Positions 44,390 to 54,546 of a DNA stretch of 64,000 bases are shown in pieces. Within the stretch, counting starts at the first letter, position 1, and every line of letters starts with the position of its first letter. This DNA comes from Acidobacteriaceae bacterium TAA 166 (GTDB lineage Bacteria > Acidobacteriota > Terriglobia > Terriglobales > Acidobacteriaceae): contig ATWD01000001.1 in NCBI GenBank assembly GCA_000421065.1, forward strand, positions 4,146,001 to 4,210,000, read 5' to 3'. A program made the translations under genes and the position numbers. The notes beneath the pieces were generated by a model, which saw only the letters and a list, made by a program, of their open reading frames with translations, was not told the origin of the DNA and did not search any database.

Positions 44390-47125
44390 TTATTTCCGGA
44401 GGGCCCGAAATGAAGGTGTCACCGTTTCGCGGACGGTGCGAAGCACTTCTTTCGAGAGGGAAGGGGCAACTTTGGCAACCCCGCGCGCCTCCGGAGGAAC
44501 AAGATTCGATGCGGGGGTGTGCTCAGGGTCCGCGTTTTCATTGGGGGCCACGGCGAGTCCTCCCTCCGATGGTTGAACCTCGACGTTGAATCCATCCACG
44601 AATAACAGAGGCTGCTCGCCGGCAAGGTTCCTGGTCGCCGTCTCGATGGTGACGGTACGGCTCTCTCCCGGAACCAGGGAGAGATAGTTGTCCGAGTAAA
44701 AGACCGGCAGGACGCGCTCGCGCGAGTCTTTCTTGCGAAGCTGAAGGTGTGTCATCAGGGCGATGGCCTGGCTGGCGTTATGAAGTGTCACCGTCATCCG
44801 GGTGCGGTCGCTCTCTTCGTGGGTGGCTCCACTGATCTCCAGTCCAGTCTTTGGGAGCTTGACCAGGTCGGTGAAGTCGTCCTGGGCTACGTTCTGCCAG
44901 TAGAAGTTGGTGGAGAGAAGCCGTCCGTCTGCTCCGATGAGCTCGAGTTTTACGAAGTACACGTCGGAGATATTCGCCGGAACTTCGATCTGAGCCGCTT
45001 TGACGGTCGTGCTTCCGGCAGCCTCCGCGACGGGATATGTCTTGTCGGATGCGACCTTGCTGAGAATGTCGTAGAGCGTCATGTGGACCCTGAGGTCTTT
45101 CAGGGCATCGGGCGTATTGTTAACGACCTGGATGGCGCCGTTCGATTCGTTGAGCTGGACGTGAATGGCCTCCGCGGCTTTCTTGGCGGCGTAGAGCGAG
45201 GAATTCGGCTCGAGATCGTAGTGATAGAGCTGCCACACGAAGCTAGGCTGCGCGGGATGGCTCATCCAGGTCAGGATGCCTGTGGTCGACTTGAACATCT
45301 CCGCATTGCGGCCTTCGTACATGGCGCGAAAGGTCTCGTAGTTGGCAAGCTGGCCTTTTCGGGCGAGGTCGGCGAGGTTGCGGATGGGGCCGTAACGCCT
45401 AGCCAGCAGGAAGGGATATTCGTTGCCCCGCTGAGCCCCTGCGGCGAGGTCGTGCTGGGCCCAGTCGTCATTGATCGTCTCCCAGTCCTGCTTCGGCATC
45501 ATGCCCTGAATCGACTCGAGGGTGGGGATCGAGACTGAGCCCACCTCGGTCTTGAAGCTCTCGTTGAAGGCGTAGAAGTAACGCGGAGAGCGCCAGAAAT
45601 AAGGACCGTGCGAGGAGACGCCGCGGCCGTCGGCGGAGTTCGATTGATAGAGCCGCGTCGGATCGAGCTTCGCCATCATGCCTTTGAGCGTGTCGTCGAG
45701 CGACTTCGGAGGATAGCCCTCGTTGCGCGCGCACCACACCGCGATCGCAGGATGATTGCGGTAGCGGCGCACCTTGTCGGAGACGTTGGCAAGATAGGTG
45801 GAGAGATCGGCCACGTCGGGACCGTCGCTGGGGTTGGGTTGGAAGAACTCATCCCAGAGCAGGATGCCGTACTTGTCGGCGAGATCGTAAAAGTCCGGGC
45901 TGGTGCTCTGGCCGACCCAGTTTCGGATGATGTTGAGGTTCGCCAGGGCGTGCATGTGAAACTGCGCATCCAGACGCTCGTGCGGAATGCGCTTCATCGC
46001 CTCGTCGAGACCCCAGTTGCCGCCGCGCGCCATGATGCGCACGCCGTTGACAGAGAGGGTGAGGTTTTCGGAGTCCGCCACCTGGTACTCGATTCTGCGG
46101 ATGCCGAACTGTGTCGATTCTGAGAAGGAAGTCTTCTTTCCTGCCTCGAAAGAAAGAGCGAGTGAGGAGAGGTTCTGCGGACCGTAGCCGTTGGGCCACC
46201 ATAACTTTGGACTCTGAAGATGGAGTGCCGCAATCGTCTGCTTGTCTAAAGAGACGGTTCGGCTGCTATTGGCATCGAGCTCGATCTCCTGCTGGAAGCG
46301 GATCGGATCTCCCTGTCCCGTGATGGTTCCCGTCAGGTTTCCCCGGACCGGCTTCGGCGAAAGATTTGTAATCGTGGTTGTGATATGAAGATCGGCTGCA
46401 TCGTTGCCGGGCGTGAGATCACTGGTGACGAAGGTGTCCTTCAGGAGGACAGGGCCGGTTGAAGACAGCGTCACCGGAAGCCAGATGCCGGTATCGCGAT
46501 CGCGCACGGCAGCCAGCCAGTCCCAACCGATGGTGGAGAGGAAGGTTGGGCCATCGAGCGCCGTCTCGCCGCCATTCTTGCCGATGCCAAGCGCCACGGT
46601 ATGCTCGTGGGGCACTCCGGGATGAGGCTGCGGCGAGACATGGACCGCCAGCGCCGCTGTCTTTCCGGGCTTCACATAAGCCGTGATGTCGAAGTCGCCG
46701 CGGAGGAAGGCTCCCCGCATCTCGCCCGCCTTCTGCCCGTTGACCCAGATCTCGGCGGAGTAGTTGATCCCCGCGAAGTGCAGCCAGGTGTGCCTGCCCT
46801 TGTAGCTCGAAGGAACCGTAAAGGTCGCACGATACCAGTAGGTGGTCTTGTTCAGGCTCTCGGGAATCGCGCGCATGTTCTCGCCATAGAGCGGCTCCGG
46901 ATAGACCTTGTTGTCGACCAGCGTCGTCAGCACTGTTCCTGGAACGGTTGCGGCGTACCAGCCGCTGGGCTTGTACTTCGCGCTCGAGATCTCCGATGGA
47001 AGATCTGTAAGCTTGGCGGCATCCGACAGCTGCCAGTCTGTGACCGTCTGTTCCTCCGATTGAGCAAAGGCGGCAGGAATCGTCATGAACAACGAAAGTA
47101 GAAGAGCAAGTCTTGAGACAGTCAT
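44390..47125 (-). CDS. Secreted GH2 exo-beta-glucosaminidase-like glycoside hydrolase
   Basis: 911 residues from ATG 47125, giving a clean signal peptide (LLLSLFMTIPAAFA-QS); a GTG four codons earlier is less likely. Order: galactose-binding-like sandwich (30-215, YWYRATFTVP, WLHFAGINYSAEIWVNG), Ig-like domain (220-345), TIM barrel (350-680) with the acid/base in CARNEG (E469) and the nucleophile in FKTEVGS (E527), then two C-terminal beta domains. The layout fits the chitosan exo-glucosaminidase / mannosylglycoprotein mannosidase branch of GH2. It would release glucosamine or mannose from polymers in the periplasm or outside. Confidence 0.88.
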   Translation of the reverse strand: MTVSRLALLLSLFMTIPAAFAQSEEQTVTDWQLSDAAKLTDLPSEISSAKYKPSGWYAATVPGTVLTTLVDNKVYPEPLYGENMRAIPESLNKTTYWYRATFTVPSSYKGRHTWLHFAGINYSAEIWVNGQKAGEMRGAFLRGDFDITAYVKPGKTAALAVHVSPQPHPGVPHEHTVALGIGKNGGETALDGPTFLSTIGWDWLAAVRDRDTGIWLPVTLSSTGPVLLKDTFVTSDLTPGNDAADLHITTTITNLSPKPVRGNLTGTITGQGDPIRFQQEIELDANSSRTVSLDKQTIAALHLQSPKLWWPNGYGPQNLSSLALSFEAGKKTSFSESTQFGIRRIEYQVADSENLTLSVNGVRIMARGGNWGLDEAMKRIPHERLDAQFHMHALANLNIIRNWVGQSTSPDFYDLADKYGILLWDEFFQPNPSDGPDVADLSTYLANVSDKVRRYRNHPAIAVWCARNEGYPPKSLDDTLKGMMAKLDPTRLYQSNSADGRGVSSHGPYFWRSPRYFYAFNESFKTEVGSVSIPTLESIQGMMPKQDWETINDDWAQHDLAAGAQRGNEYPFLLARRYGPIRNLADLARKGQLANYETFRAMYEGRNAEMFKSTTGILTWMSHPAQPSFVWQLYHYDLEPNSSLYAAKKAAEAIHVQLNESNGAIQVVNNTPDALKDLRVHMTLYDILSKVASDKTYPVAEAAGSTTVKAAQIEVPANISDVYFVKLELIGADGRLLSTNFYWQNVAQDDFTDLVKLPKTGLEISGATHEESDRTRMTVTLHNASQAIALMTHLQLRKKDSRERVLPVFYSDNYLSLVPGESRTVTIETATRNLAGEQPLLFVDGFNVEVQPSEGGLAVAPNENADPEHTPASNLVPPEARGVAKVAPSLSKEVLRTVRETVTPSFRALRK

Positions 47126-47278
47126 GGATAGAAGCACGCCATTTCGTAAATTATCTAGACGTTAGAGATATTAGTTCCATTCTCTTCTCTTTGTTGCTTG
47201 TTCTCTCTTCTCTTTATTGCTGTTCGCAAAACGGCCGCCTTTGCATCCGTTAGAATGACCGACGAGGAGTTTACCGCC

Positions 47279-47587
47279 ATGGGCCTGAGTGATCAGCCGT
47301 TTGAAGTCATGTGCCCGGACTGCGGGGCGATGTTGAAGATCGATCCTGTAACCCGCGCTATCATCTCGCACCAATCCACGCCAAAGAAGAAGACCTTCGA
47401 GGACTTTGGAGAAGCCGCCAAGGCATTGCGCGAGGCCGATGCCCGCCGCGACTCCCTGTTCCAGCAGTCCGTCGAGGCGCAGAAGAACAAGGACGATGTG
47501 CTGGCGAAGAAGTTTGCCGAGGCCGTCAAAAAGGCGAAGGAGACCCCCCTCGGCGATCGTCCTCTGCGGGACTTCGATCTCGATTAG
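47279..47587 (+). CDS. Small conserved-type protein with a CxxC motif
   Basis: 102 residues. One CPDCGAML motif near residue 13 (a half zinc ribbon), then a helical charged region (TFEDFGEAAKALREADARRDSLFQ...KNKDDVLAKKFAEAVKKAKE) that could form a coiled coil, ending PLGDRPLRDFDLD. I chose ATG 47279 because GAGGAG stands 9 nt before it; ATG 47255 lacks a ribosome site. No function is recognised. It lies before an ABC-F gene on the same strand. Confidence 0.75.
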   Translation: MGLSDQPFEVMCPDCGAMLKIDPVTRAIISHQSTPKKKTFEDFGEAAKALREADARRDSLFQQSVEAQKNKDDVLAKKFAEAVKKAKETPLGDRPLRDFDLD

Positions 47588-47744
47588 AACAGTTTCCTGA
47601 AGATGCGGAGCGAGTTGAGATGGTTCGCGCCGTTTTTGCTCAAGGAAAACGGCATTCGATGATCTTCAGGCTTCAGGGGAGTCAGATCGCAAGGAAAAAT
47701 GTTCTAAGGCCGGCACGAATCGCGCGAGACGTTAAACTCGAAAG

Positions 47745-49556
<1,812 letters not shown>

Positions 49557-49580
49557 TGCGCAATTTCTCAAGGAACCACG

Positions 49581-50084
49581 CTAGAAGCCCAGGGTATCGT
49601 CCGCCGAAGGGCCATAGAGCGCGGGCACTTGTTCCTCGTTGAGCCGCAGATACACTCCCAGCTGGGCGCGATGATGAATCAGATGATTGAGGAACATCGT
49701 GCGATAGAGGAAAGCCCTTGGTTCATGGGCGATCACCTTCTCGCCGAAGGAGAACTTCCACTTCTGGCCCAAGTGTTCGTCGGTGACTGCGGCAAGGTGG
49801 CTGCGTAGCTCAGAGGAGAGGGTATCGAAGGTTGCCAGCAGTTTCTCGCGTGATTCAAAGACCATGAGCGGAAACTTTTCCGTGGCCAGATTCATTGCCT
49901 CCGTGGTCAGGATGGTCGTGCCGAAGCGGCAGAGGGTCGCGACGTGCATGGCCAGGCGGCCGCATGACGTCGACCTGTCGTGCGGCTTAAAATCGGGCAG
50001 CACATTGGGAATCCGCTCGAGGGTGATGCGGGTGCCGCGCATCTCCGCATCGAACTCTTGAAGCAAAAGCTCAGCGGTCGTCAT
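49581..50084 (-). CDS. DinB-family protein
   Basis: 167 residues, a four-helix bundle with the usual metal ligands: LAMHVATLCRFG (first His) and the C-terminal LNHLIHHRAQLGVYLRL motif. The closing segment VPALYGPSADDTLGF is frequent in this group. DinB/YfiT-like proteins are thiol or other nucleophile transferases, mostly uncharacterised. It begins 24 bp after the fabI stop and may be co-transcribed with it. Confidence 0.9.
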   Translation of the reverse strand: MTTAELLLQEFDAEMRGTRITLERIPNVLPDFKPHDRSTSCGRLAMHVATLCRFGTTILTTEAMNLATEKFPLMVFESREKLLATFDTLSSELRSHLAAVTDEHLGQKWKFSFGEKVIAHEPRAFLYRTMFLNHLIHHRAQLGVYLRLNEEQVPALYGPSADDTLGF

Positions 50085-50108
50085 TCTGCGATCTCCTGAG
50101 GAGGTGGA

Positions 50109-50870
50109 TCAGAGCCCGGTGGTGTTGTAGCCGCAATCGACGAAGGTGATCTCGCCGGTGATGCCGCTCGAAAGATCGCTGGCGAGGAAGAGAGCCATGT
50201 TGCCGACCTCTGCCGTCTCGACGTTGCGGTGCAGGGGAGCGCGCTCTTCGACGGCGTTCAGGATCTTGGTGAAATCGCTGATGCCGCGCGCGGCGAGAGT
50301 TTTGATGGGCCCGGCGGAGATCGCATTCACGCGAATCTTCTTCGATCCGAGGTCGGCGGCGAGATAACGGACAGCCGCCTCGAGCGCCGCTTTGGCGACG
50401 CCCATGATGTTGTAGTTGGGAAAGACCTTCGTGGAACCGTAGTAGGTGAGGGTGAGGATGGAGCCGCCCTCGGTCATCAATGGAGCGGCGCCGCGGGCCA
50501 GGGCGATCAGCGAGTATGTGCTGATGTCGTGCGCGATGCGGAAGTCTTCCCGCGCGGTATCGAGCACGGAGTTCTTGATGTTGGGGGCGAAGCCGATGGA
50601 GTGGACGAGGATGTCGAGCTTGCCGTAGCTGGAGGCTAATTGCTCGAAGACAGCGTCGATGTCGGAGTCGGCCGCGACATCGCACTTGAAGGTCTTCGCG
50701 GAGGGAAGTTCGGCAGCGAGCTCTTCGGCGTCGCGCTGCAGACGCTCGTTCTGATAACAGATAGCGAGGGTAGCCCCGGCCTCGGAGAGCTTCTGGGCGA
50801 TGGCCCAGGCGATGCTGCGCTTATTCGCAAGTCCGAAGACGACGGCGACTTTTCCCTTGAGATCGATCAT
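50109..50870 (-). CDS. fabI: Enoyl-[acyl-carrier-protein] reductase (NADH), FabI type
   Basis: 253 residues, an atypical short-chain dehydrogenase that completes each fatty-acid elongation cycle. N-terminal KVAVVFGLANKRSIAWAIAQKL (cofactor loop), HSIGFAPN, and the catalytic YYGSTKVFPNYNIMGVAKAALEA with the FabI-style Tyr-x6-Lys arrangement. The substrate loop region NAISAGPIKTLAARGISDF is intact, and the C-terminus has NMALFLASDLSSGITGEI. Target family of triclosan-type inhibitors. Start ATG at 50868-50870. Confidence 0.95.
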   Translation of the reverse strand: MIDLKGKVAVVFGLANKRSIAWAIAQKLSEAGATLAICYQNERLQRDAEELAAELPSAKTFKCDVAADSDIDAVFEQLASSYGKLDILVHSIGFAPNIKNSVLDTAREDFRIAHDISTYSLIALARGAAPLMTEGGSILTLTYYGSTKVFPNYNIMGVAKAALEAAVRYLAADLGSKKIRVNAISAGPIKTLAARGISDFTKILNAVEERAPLHRNVETAEVGNMALFLASDLSSGITGEITFVDCGYNTTGL

Positions 50871-51054
50871 GTGTGCTGGTCTTTTCTCCTCTTCAAATTC
50901 CGTTGCTAAGGATAACAGCGATCGAGAGGAGATCTCTCCACTACGCTTGAAACGATTGAAAAAAGGTGGCTTGGCGGCTTCAAGGGAAGCTGCTGCCGGA
51001 CCTGCTTCAATGCTCCATCGAGGCCGATGGCCCGGGCGAAACTAAATTTATTGA

Positions 51055-51071
51055 ATGATAACTTTTATCAT
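51055..51071. promoter_or_regulatory. PerR/Fur-box-like palindrome before the regulator gene
   Basis: ATGATAACTTTTATCAT is a perfect 7-3-7 inverted repeat. It lies 24 bp before the GTG at 51096 and resembles Fur/PerR boxes in AT content and half-site sequence. It would allow autoregulation and control of the catalase gene behind. Confidence 0.65.
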
Positions 51072-51095
51072 ATTTTTTGGGATAAACTAGCTTTC

Positions 51096-51521
51096 GTGCA
51101 GCAGAGATCTTCAACCTTCCGCCAACTTTGCGCCGAACATGGAATCGCCGTGACCCATCAGCGCCAGATCTTGTATGAGGTCATGCAGGGGATGGATGGC
51201 CATCCCAGCCCGGAAGAGGTCTACGCGAAGATCAAGAAGAAGGTTCCGGCCATCTCCCTGGCGACGGTTTACAAGAACATTCACCTGTTCGTCGAGAGCG
51301 GCATCTTGCGCAAGATGAGCATGCACCACGGCTCCGTGCGTGTAGAGATGAACGATGAGGAGCACCATCACATGGTCTGCTCCCGGTGCAAAGCCATTAC
51401 CGACATCGGAGAGAAGGAACTGGGGCTGGCGCCGAGGCGCCGCAAGCTCCAGGACGGTTTTCTGGTGGAGCGGTATGCCGTCGATGTCATTGGCCTGTGC
51501 GCAAAGTGCCAGCAGGCTTAG
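51096..51521 (+). CDS. Fur-family regulator, PerR-like
   Basis: 141 residues from GTG 51096. The frame is open back to an ATG at 51027, but that stretch contains the palindromic operator-like box and encodes residues unlike the family. Winged helix: TFRQLCAEHGIAVTHQRQILYEVM, SLATVYKNIHLFVESGIL. Regulatory ligands: His36, E84, His90/His92 and Asp103; the Asp (AITDI) is the residue that marks PerR against Fur (Glu). Structural zinc: CSRC (95-98) and CAKC (135-138). It precedes catalase by 42 bp and stands near ahpC and ahpD, so it is probably the peroxide sensor of this cluster. Confidence 0.87.
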   Translation: MQQRSSTFRQLCAEHGIAVTHQRQILYEVMQGMDGHPSPEEVYAKIKKKVPAISLATVYKNIHLFVESGILRKMSMHHGSVRVEMNDEEHHHMVCSRCKAITDIGEKELGLAPRRRKLQDGFLVERYAVDVIGLCAKCQQA

Positions 51522-51563
51522 ATTTCATGTTGTATCAACCAGGCTTCGTCTTCGAGGTGATGT

Positions 51564-53060
51564 ATGAGTGAAGATCGCAAGAGCACAGTGATGACGACCG
51601 ACGCAGGTCGGCCCGTCGGCGATAATCAAAACTCCCTGACGCTGGGTCCGCGTGGCCCGGTAGTCTTCGAGGACTTCCTGCTGTTTGAAAAGATGGCTCA
51701 CTTCAACCGCGAGCGCATTCCGGAGCGCGTCGTCCACGCCAAGGGCTCTGGCGCTTATGGAACTTTTACGGTTACAAATTCAGAGATAACGAAGTATACA
51801 ACTGCGAAGCTTTTCGACAAGGCGGGCAAGCAGACCCCGACGTTTATCCGGTTTTCGACGGTCGGCGGCGAGAAGGGCTCAGCCGACACCGAGCGCGATC
51901 CACGCGGCTTCGCGCTGAAGTTTTACACCGAAGAGGGCAACTGGGACATGGTGGGCAACAACACGCCCGTCTTCTTCATCCGCGATCCGCTGAAGTTCTC
52001 GGACTTCATCCACACGCAGAAGCGCGACCCGGAGACCAACCTCAAGTCGCCCACGATGATGTGGGACTTCTGGAGCCTCTCGCCTGAGAGCCTGCATCAG
52101 GTCACGATCCTCTTCAGCGACCGCGGAACGCCCGATGGCTATCGTCACATGGACGGCTTCTCCAGCCACACCTTCTCGCTCGTCAACGCGCAGGGCGAAC
52201 TCTTCTACTGCAAGTGGCACTTCAAGACCAGGCAGGGCATCAAGAACTTCACCCGTGAAGAGGCCGACCACATAAAGTCGGTCGACATGGACCACGCGCA
52301 GAACGACCTCTTCCACGCCATCAAGCGCGGCGAGTTCCCGAAGTGGTCGGTCAAGGTGCAGATCATGCCCGAGGCCGAGGCCGAGACCTACCACATCAAC
52401 CCCTTCGACCTGACCAAGGTCTGGCCGCACGGGGACTATCCCCTGATCGAGGTCGGCGAGCTCGAGCTCAACCGCAACCCGGTGAACTACTTTGCCGAGG
52501 TCGAGCAGGCCGCCTTCGAGCCCCGCAACGTCGTCCCCGGCATGGGCTTCTCACCGGACAAGATGCTGCAGGGACGCCTCATCAGCTATCCGGATGCTCA
52601 TCGCTATCGCCTGGGCGTCAATTACGATGCTCTTCCGGTGAACGCGCCCAAGTGCCCGTTCGCGACCTACAATCGCGACGGGATGATGCGCTTCGACGGC
52701 AACGGAGGCAACGGTCCTAACTACGAGCCCAACAGCTTCGGCGGTCCCACGCAAGACCCGAAATACGTGGAGCGCAAGGTCACCTACAACACCTCGACCG
52801 TGGGACGGTTCAGCCACCGCGAGCACGATGGCGACTACTACACCCAGCCCGGCAATCTCTTCCGCCTGATGACTCCCGATGCCCAGGAGCGCCTGTTCGG
52901 AAATATCGCTGCTGGTCTCGGCCAGGTCGAGACGCGCATCCAGGATCTTCAGATCAATCATTTCTACAAGTGCGATCCGAAGTATGGAGAGGGCGTGGCG
53001 AAGGCGATCGGTCGCAAGATCGAGGAGATCGTCAAATCCGACGAGTTAGTCGGAGCCTAA
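51564..53060 (+). CDS. Monofunctional haem catalase
   Basis: 498 residues, small-subunit type. The N-terminus reads [22 protein letters not shown]. The active-site signature [20 protein letters not shown] contains distal His58; Asn132 lies in [17 protein letters not shown]. The proximal haem signature is [14 protein letters not shown], with its Tyr. It breaks down hydrogen peroxide in the cytoplasm. It lies 42 bp downstream of the PerR-like gene, so both are probably read from the palindrome-bearing promoter. A strong terminator follows. Confidence 0.95.
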   Translation: MSEDRKSTVMTTDAGRPVGDNQNSLTLGPRGPVVFEDFLLFEKMAHFNRERIPERVVHAKGSGAYGTFTVTNSEITKYTTAKLFDKAGKQTPTFIRFSTVGGEKGSADTERDPRGFALKFYTEEGNWDMVGNNTPVFFIRDPLKFSDFIHTQKRDPETNLKSPTMMWDFWSLSPESLHQVTILFSDRGTPDGYRHMDGFSSHTFSLVNAQGELFYCKWHFKTRQGIKNFTREEADHIKSVDMDHAQNDLFHAIKRGEFPKWSVKVQIMPEAEAETYHINPFDLTKVWPHGDYPLIEVGELELNRNPVNYFAEVEQAAFEPRNVVPGMGFSPDKMLQGRLISYPDAHRYRLGVNYDALPVNAPKCPFATYNRDGMMRFDGNGGNGPNYEPNSFGGPTQDPKYVERKVTYNTSTVGRFSHREHDGDYYTQPGNLFRLMTPDAQERLFGNIAAGLGQVETRIQDLQINHFYKCDPKYGEGVAKAIGRKIEEIVKSDELVGA

Positions 53061-53091
53061 CTGGAAGCTAAGTCCAATCTAGCTTCAGATT

Positions 53092-53141
53092 AAAAAGAGC
53101 GGCGAGGATGGTCTCATTCCGGGGCCTTCGCCGCTCTTTTT
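53092..53141 (+). terminator. Rho-independent terminator after catalase
   Basis: AAAAAGAGCGGCG pairs with CGCCGCTCTTTTT across a 24-nt loop, ending in a T run, 31 bp after the catalase stop. Confidence 0.88.
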
Positions 53142-53154
53142 GTGCCATATAAGC

Positions 53155-53169
53155 TATTTATAATAAATA
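53155..53169. promoter_or_regulatory. AT-rich palindrome upstream of the ahpC promoter
   Basis: TATTTATAATAAATA is a 6-3-6 perfect inverted repeat 10 bp before the proposed -35 box. Its size and AT content resemble PerR boxes (TTATAATnATTATAA type), though it differs from the palindrome at 51055. Confidence 0.5.
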
Positions 53170-53179
53170 ACTTATGGAT

Positions 53180-53208
53180 TTATTGCTGTTTGGTTTTCCT
53201 GCTACAAT
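53180..53208 (+). promoter_or_regulatory. Predicted sigma-70-type promoter of ahpC
   Basis: TTATTG (53180-53185), a 17-nt spacer and TACAAT (53203-53208), the latter close to the -10 consensus. A strong ribosome site TTGGAGGAG stands before the ahpC ATG at 53291, leaving a leader of about 75 nt. Confidence 0.5.
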
Positions 53209-53290
53209 CGATCATGCGGCTTAATCTCGATTATTGATGTCGTGAAGCGGAAAAAATTATAACTACACCCCTTGGAGGAGTTACACCTAC

Positions 53291-53830
53291 ATGCTGCAAA
53301 TTGGAGAGAAGTTTCCTGACTTCGAGCTCACTGCAACCGTTTCGACCGAGAAGGATGAGAGCAAGGCCTTCAAGACCATCACCGGTGATACCTATTCCGG
53401 CAAGTGGAAGCTTTACTTCTTCTGGCCGAAGGACTTTACCTTCGTCTGCCCCACTGAGATCGCTGCCTTCGGCAAGCTGAACCAGGAGTTCCTGGACCGC
53501 GACTGCCAGATTCTCGGCGGAAGCACCGACAACGAGTTCGTCCATGCGGCCTGGCGCACGCACCACGCCGACCTGAAGGACCTGCCTTTCCCGATGCTCT
53601 CGGACATCAAGCGCGATCTTTCGGGCCAGCTCGGCATCCTCGACGAGAAGGCCGGCGTGGCGCAGCGCGCGACCTTCCTGGTCGATCCTGACAACGTCAT
53701 CCGCTTCATCTATGTCACCGATCTTTCCGTCGGCCGCAATCCGCAGGAGGTCCTGCGCGTGCTCGATGCGCTGCAGACCGACGAGCTCTGCCCCTGCAAC
53801 TGGCAGAAGGGTGAAGCCACGCTGAACTAA
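53291..53830 (+). CDS. ahpC: 2-Cys peroxiredoxin AhpC
   Basis: 179 residues. Peroxidatic Cys53 in DFTFVCPTEIAAF; the resolving Cys is one of the pair in DELCPCNW (167, 169). Other family positions are the FFWPKDF strand and GGSTDNEFVHAAW. It reduces hydrogen peroxide and organic peroxides in the cytoplasm. The CPC resolving pair and the neighbouring AhpD suggest that AhpD, not AhpF, recycles it. It has its own promoter region with a palindrome and a strong ribosome site. Confidence 0.95.
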   Translation: MLQIGEKFPDFELTATVSTEKDESKAFKTITGDTYSGKWKLYFFWPKDFTFVCPTEIAAFGKLNQEFLDRDCQILGGSTDNEFVHAAWRTHHADLKDLPFPMLSDIKRDLSGQLGILDEKAGVAQRATFLVDPDNVIRFIYVTDLSVGRNPQEVLRVLDALQTDELCPCNWQKGEATLN

Positions 53831-53850
53831 AGCGGTTCTCACAGAAAAAC

Positions 53851-53881
53851 CGGGCGCGGCTGCCGATCGAGCTCGCGCCCG
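53851..53881 (+). terminator. GC-rich hairpin between ahpC and ahpD
   Basis: CGGGCGCG and CGCGCCCG (8-bp stem, 15-nt loop) followed by TTTCTGCTT. It probably reduces, but need not block, read-through into ahpD. Confidence 0.6.
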
Positions 53882-53932
53882 TTTCTGCTTCAGGCAACAA
53901 GTTTTGCTTCAAGCAACGAAAGGAACAATACG

Positions 53933-54490
53933 ATGACGATGGAAGATCTGATTGGCAGCCTGCCTTCGTATGCGAAGGACATGAAGCTGAACTACTCCTC
54001 GCTGGTCAAGCAAAATACCGAGCTGACGCCCCAGCAGCTGTGGGGAACGGTGGTGGGCGCCGCCATTGCGACGAGGAGTTCCGAGCTGACCGCGGCCTCG
54101 ATCGCCGAGGCCGAGTCGGCAGGGCTTACACCGCAGGCGCTCGAGGCCGTGAAGGCCGCCGCGACCATCATGGGAATGAATAACATCTACTACCGCTTCC
54201 AGCACCTCACCACCAACGAGAAGTACGCTACTCTTCCCGCGCGGCTGCGCATGAATGTTCTTCGCAGCCCTGGGGTCGATCCTGTGGACTTCGAGCTCTG
54301 GTGCCTGGTGGTCAGCGCCATCAACGCCTGCGGCAAGTGCGTGGACTCGCACGAGCGTGTGCTGCGCGAGAAGGGCGCGACCGAAGAGCTGATCAACGCC
54401 GCGGTTCGTGTCACCTCGGTGATTCATGCCATCGGTGTCGTGCTCGACTCTGAGAAGGCCGCGCCTACTCCGGTTCCAGCAATCGCCTGA
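53933..54490 (+). CDS. ahpD: Alkylhydroperoxidase AhpD
   Basis: 185 residues, all helical. The redox motif NACGKCVDSHERVLREKG carries Cys133 and Cys136 with His140; the upstream Glu121 (DFELWCL) completes the proton relay known from the mycobacterial enzyme. It has weak peroxidase activity and passes electrons to AhpC. ATG 53933 is preceded by GAAAGGAAC. The gene lies 102 bp after ahpC in the same direction and ends in a strong terminator. Confidence 0.94.
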   Translation: MTMEDLIGSLPSYAKDMKLNYSSLVKQNTELTPQQLWGTVVGAAIATRSSELTAASIAEAESAGLTPQALEAVKAAATIMGMNNIYYRFQHLTTNEKYATLPARLRMNVLRSPGVDPVDFELWCLVVSAINACGKCVDSHERVLREKGATEELINAAVRVTSVIHAIGVVLDSEKAAPTPVPAIA

Positions 54491-54509
54491 GATCGAGCTC
54501 CGACGGGTC

Positions 54510-54546
54510 AAAACGGTGTGGGAGTCGCCACCCACGCCGTTTTTTT
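54510..54546. terminator. Rho-independent terminator after ahpD, shared with the M28 gene
   Basis: AAAACGG-T-GTGGG pairs with CCCAC-G-CCGTTTT (one G-T pair), followed by seven T. The stop codon of the convergent M28 peptidase (54545-54547) lies in the T run. Confidence 0.85.
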
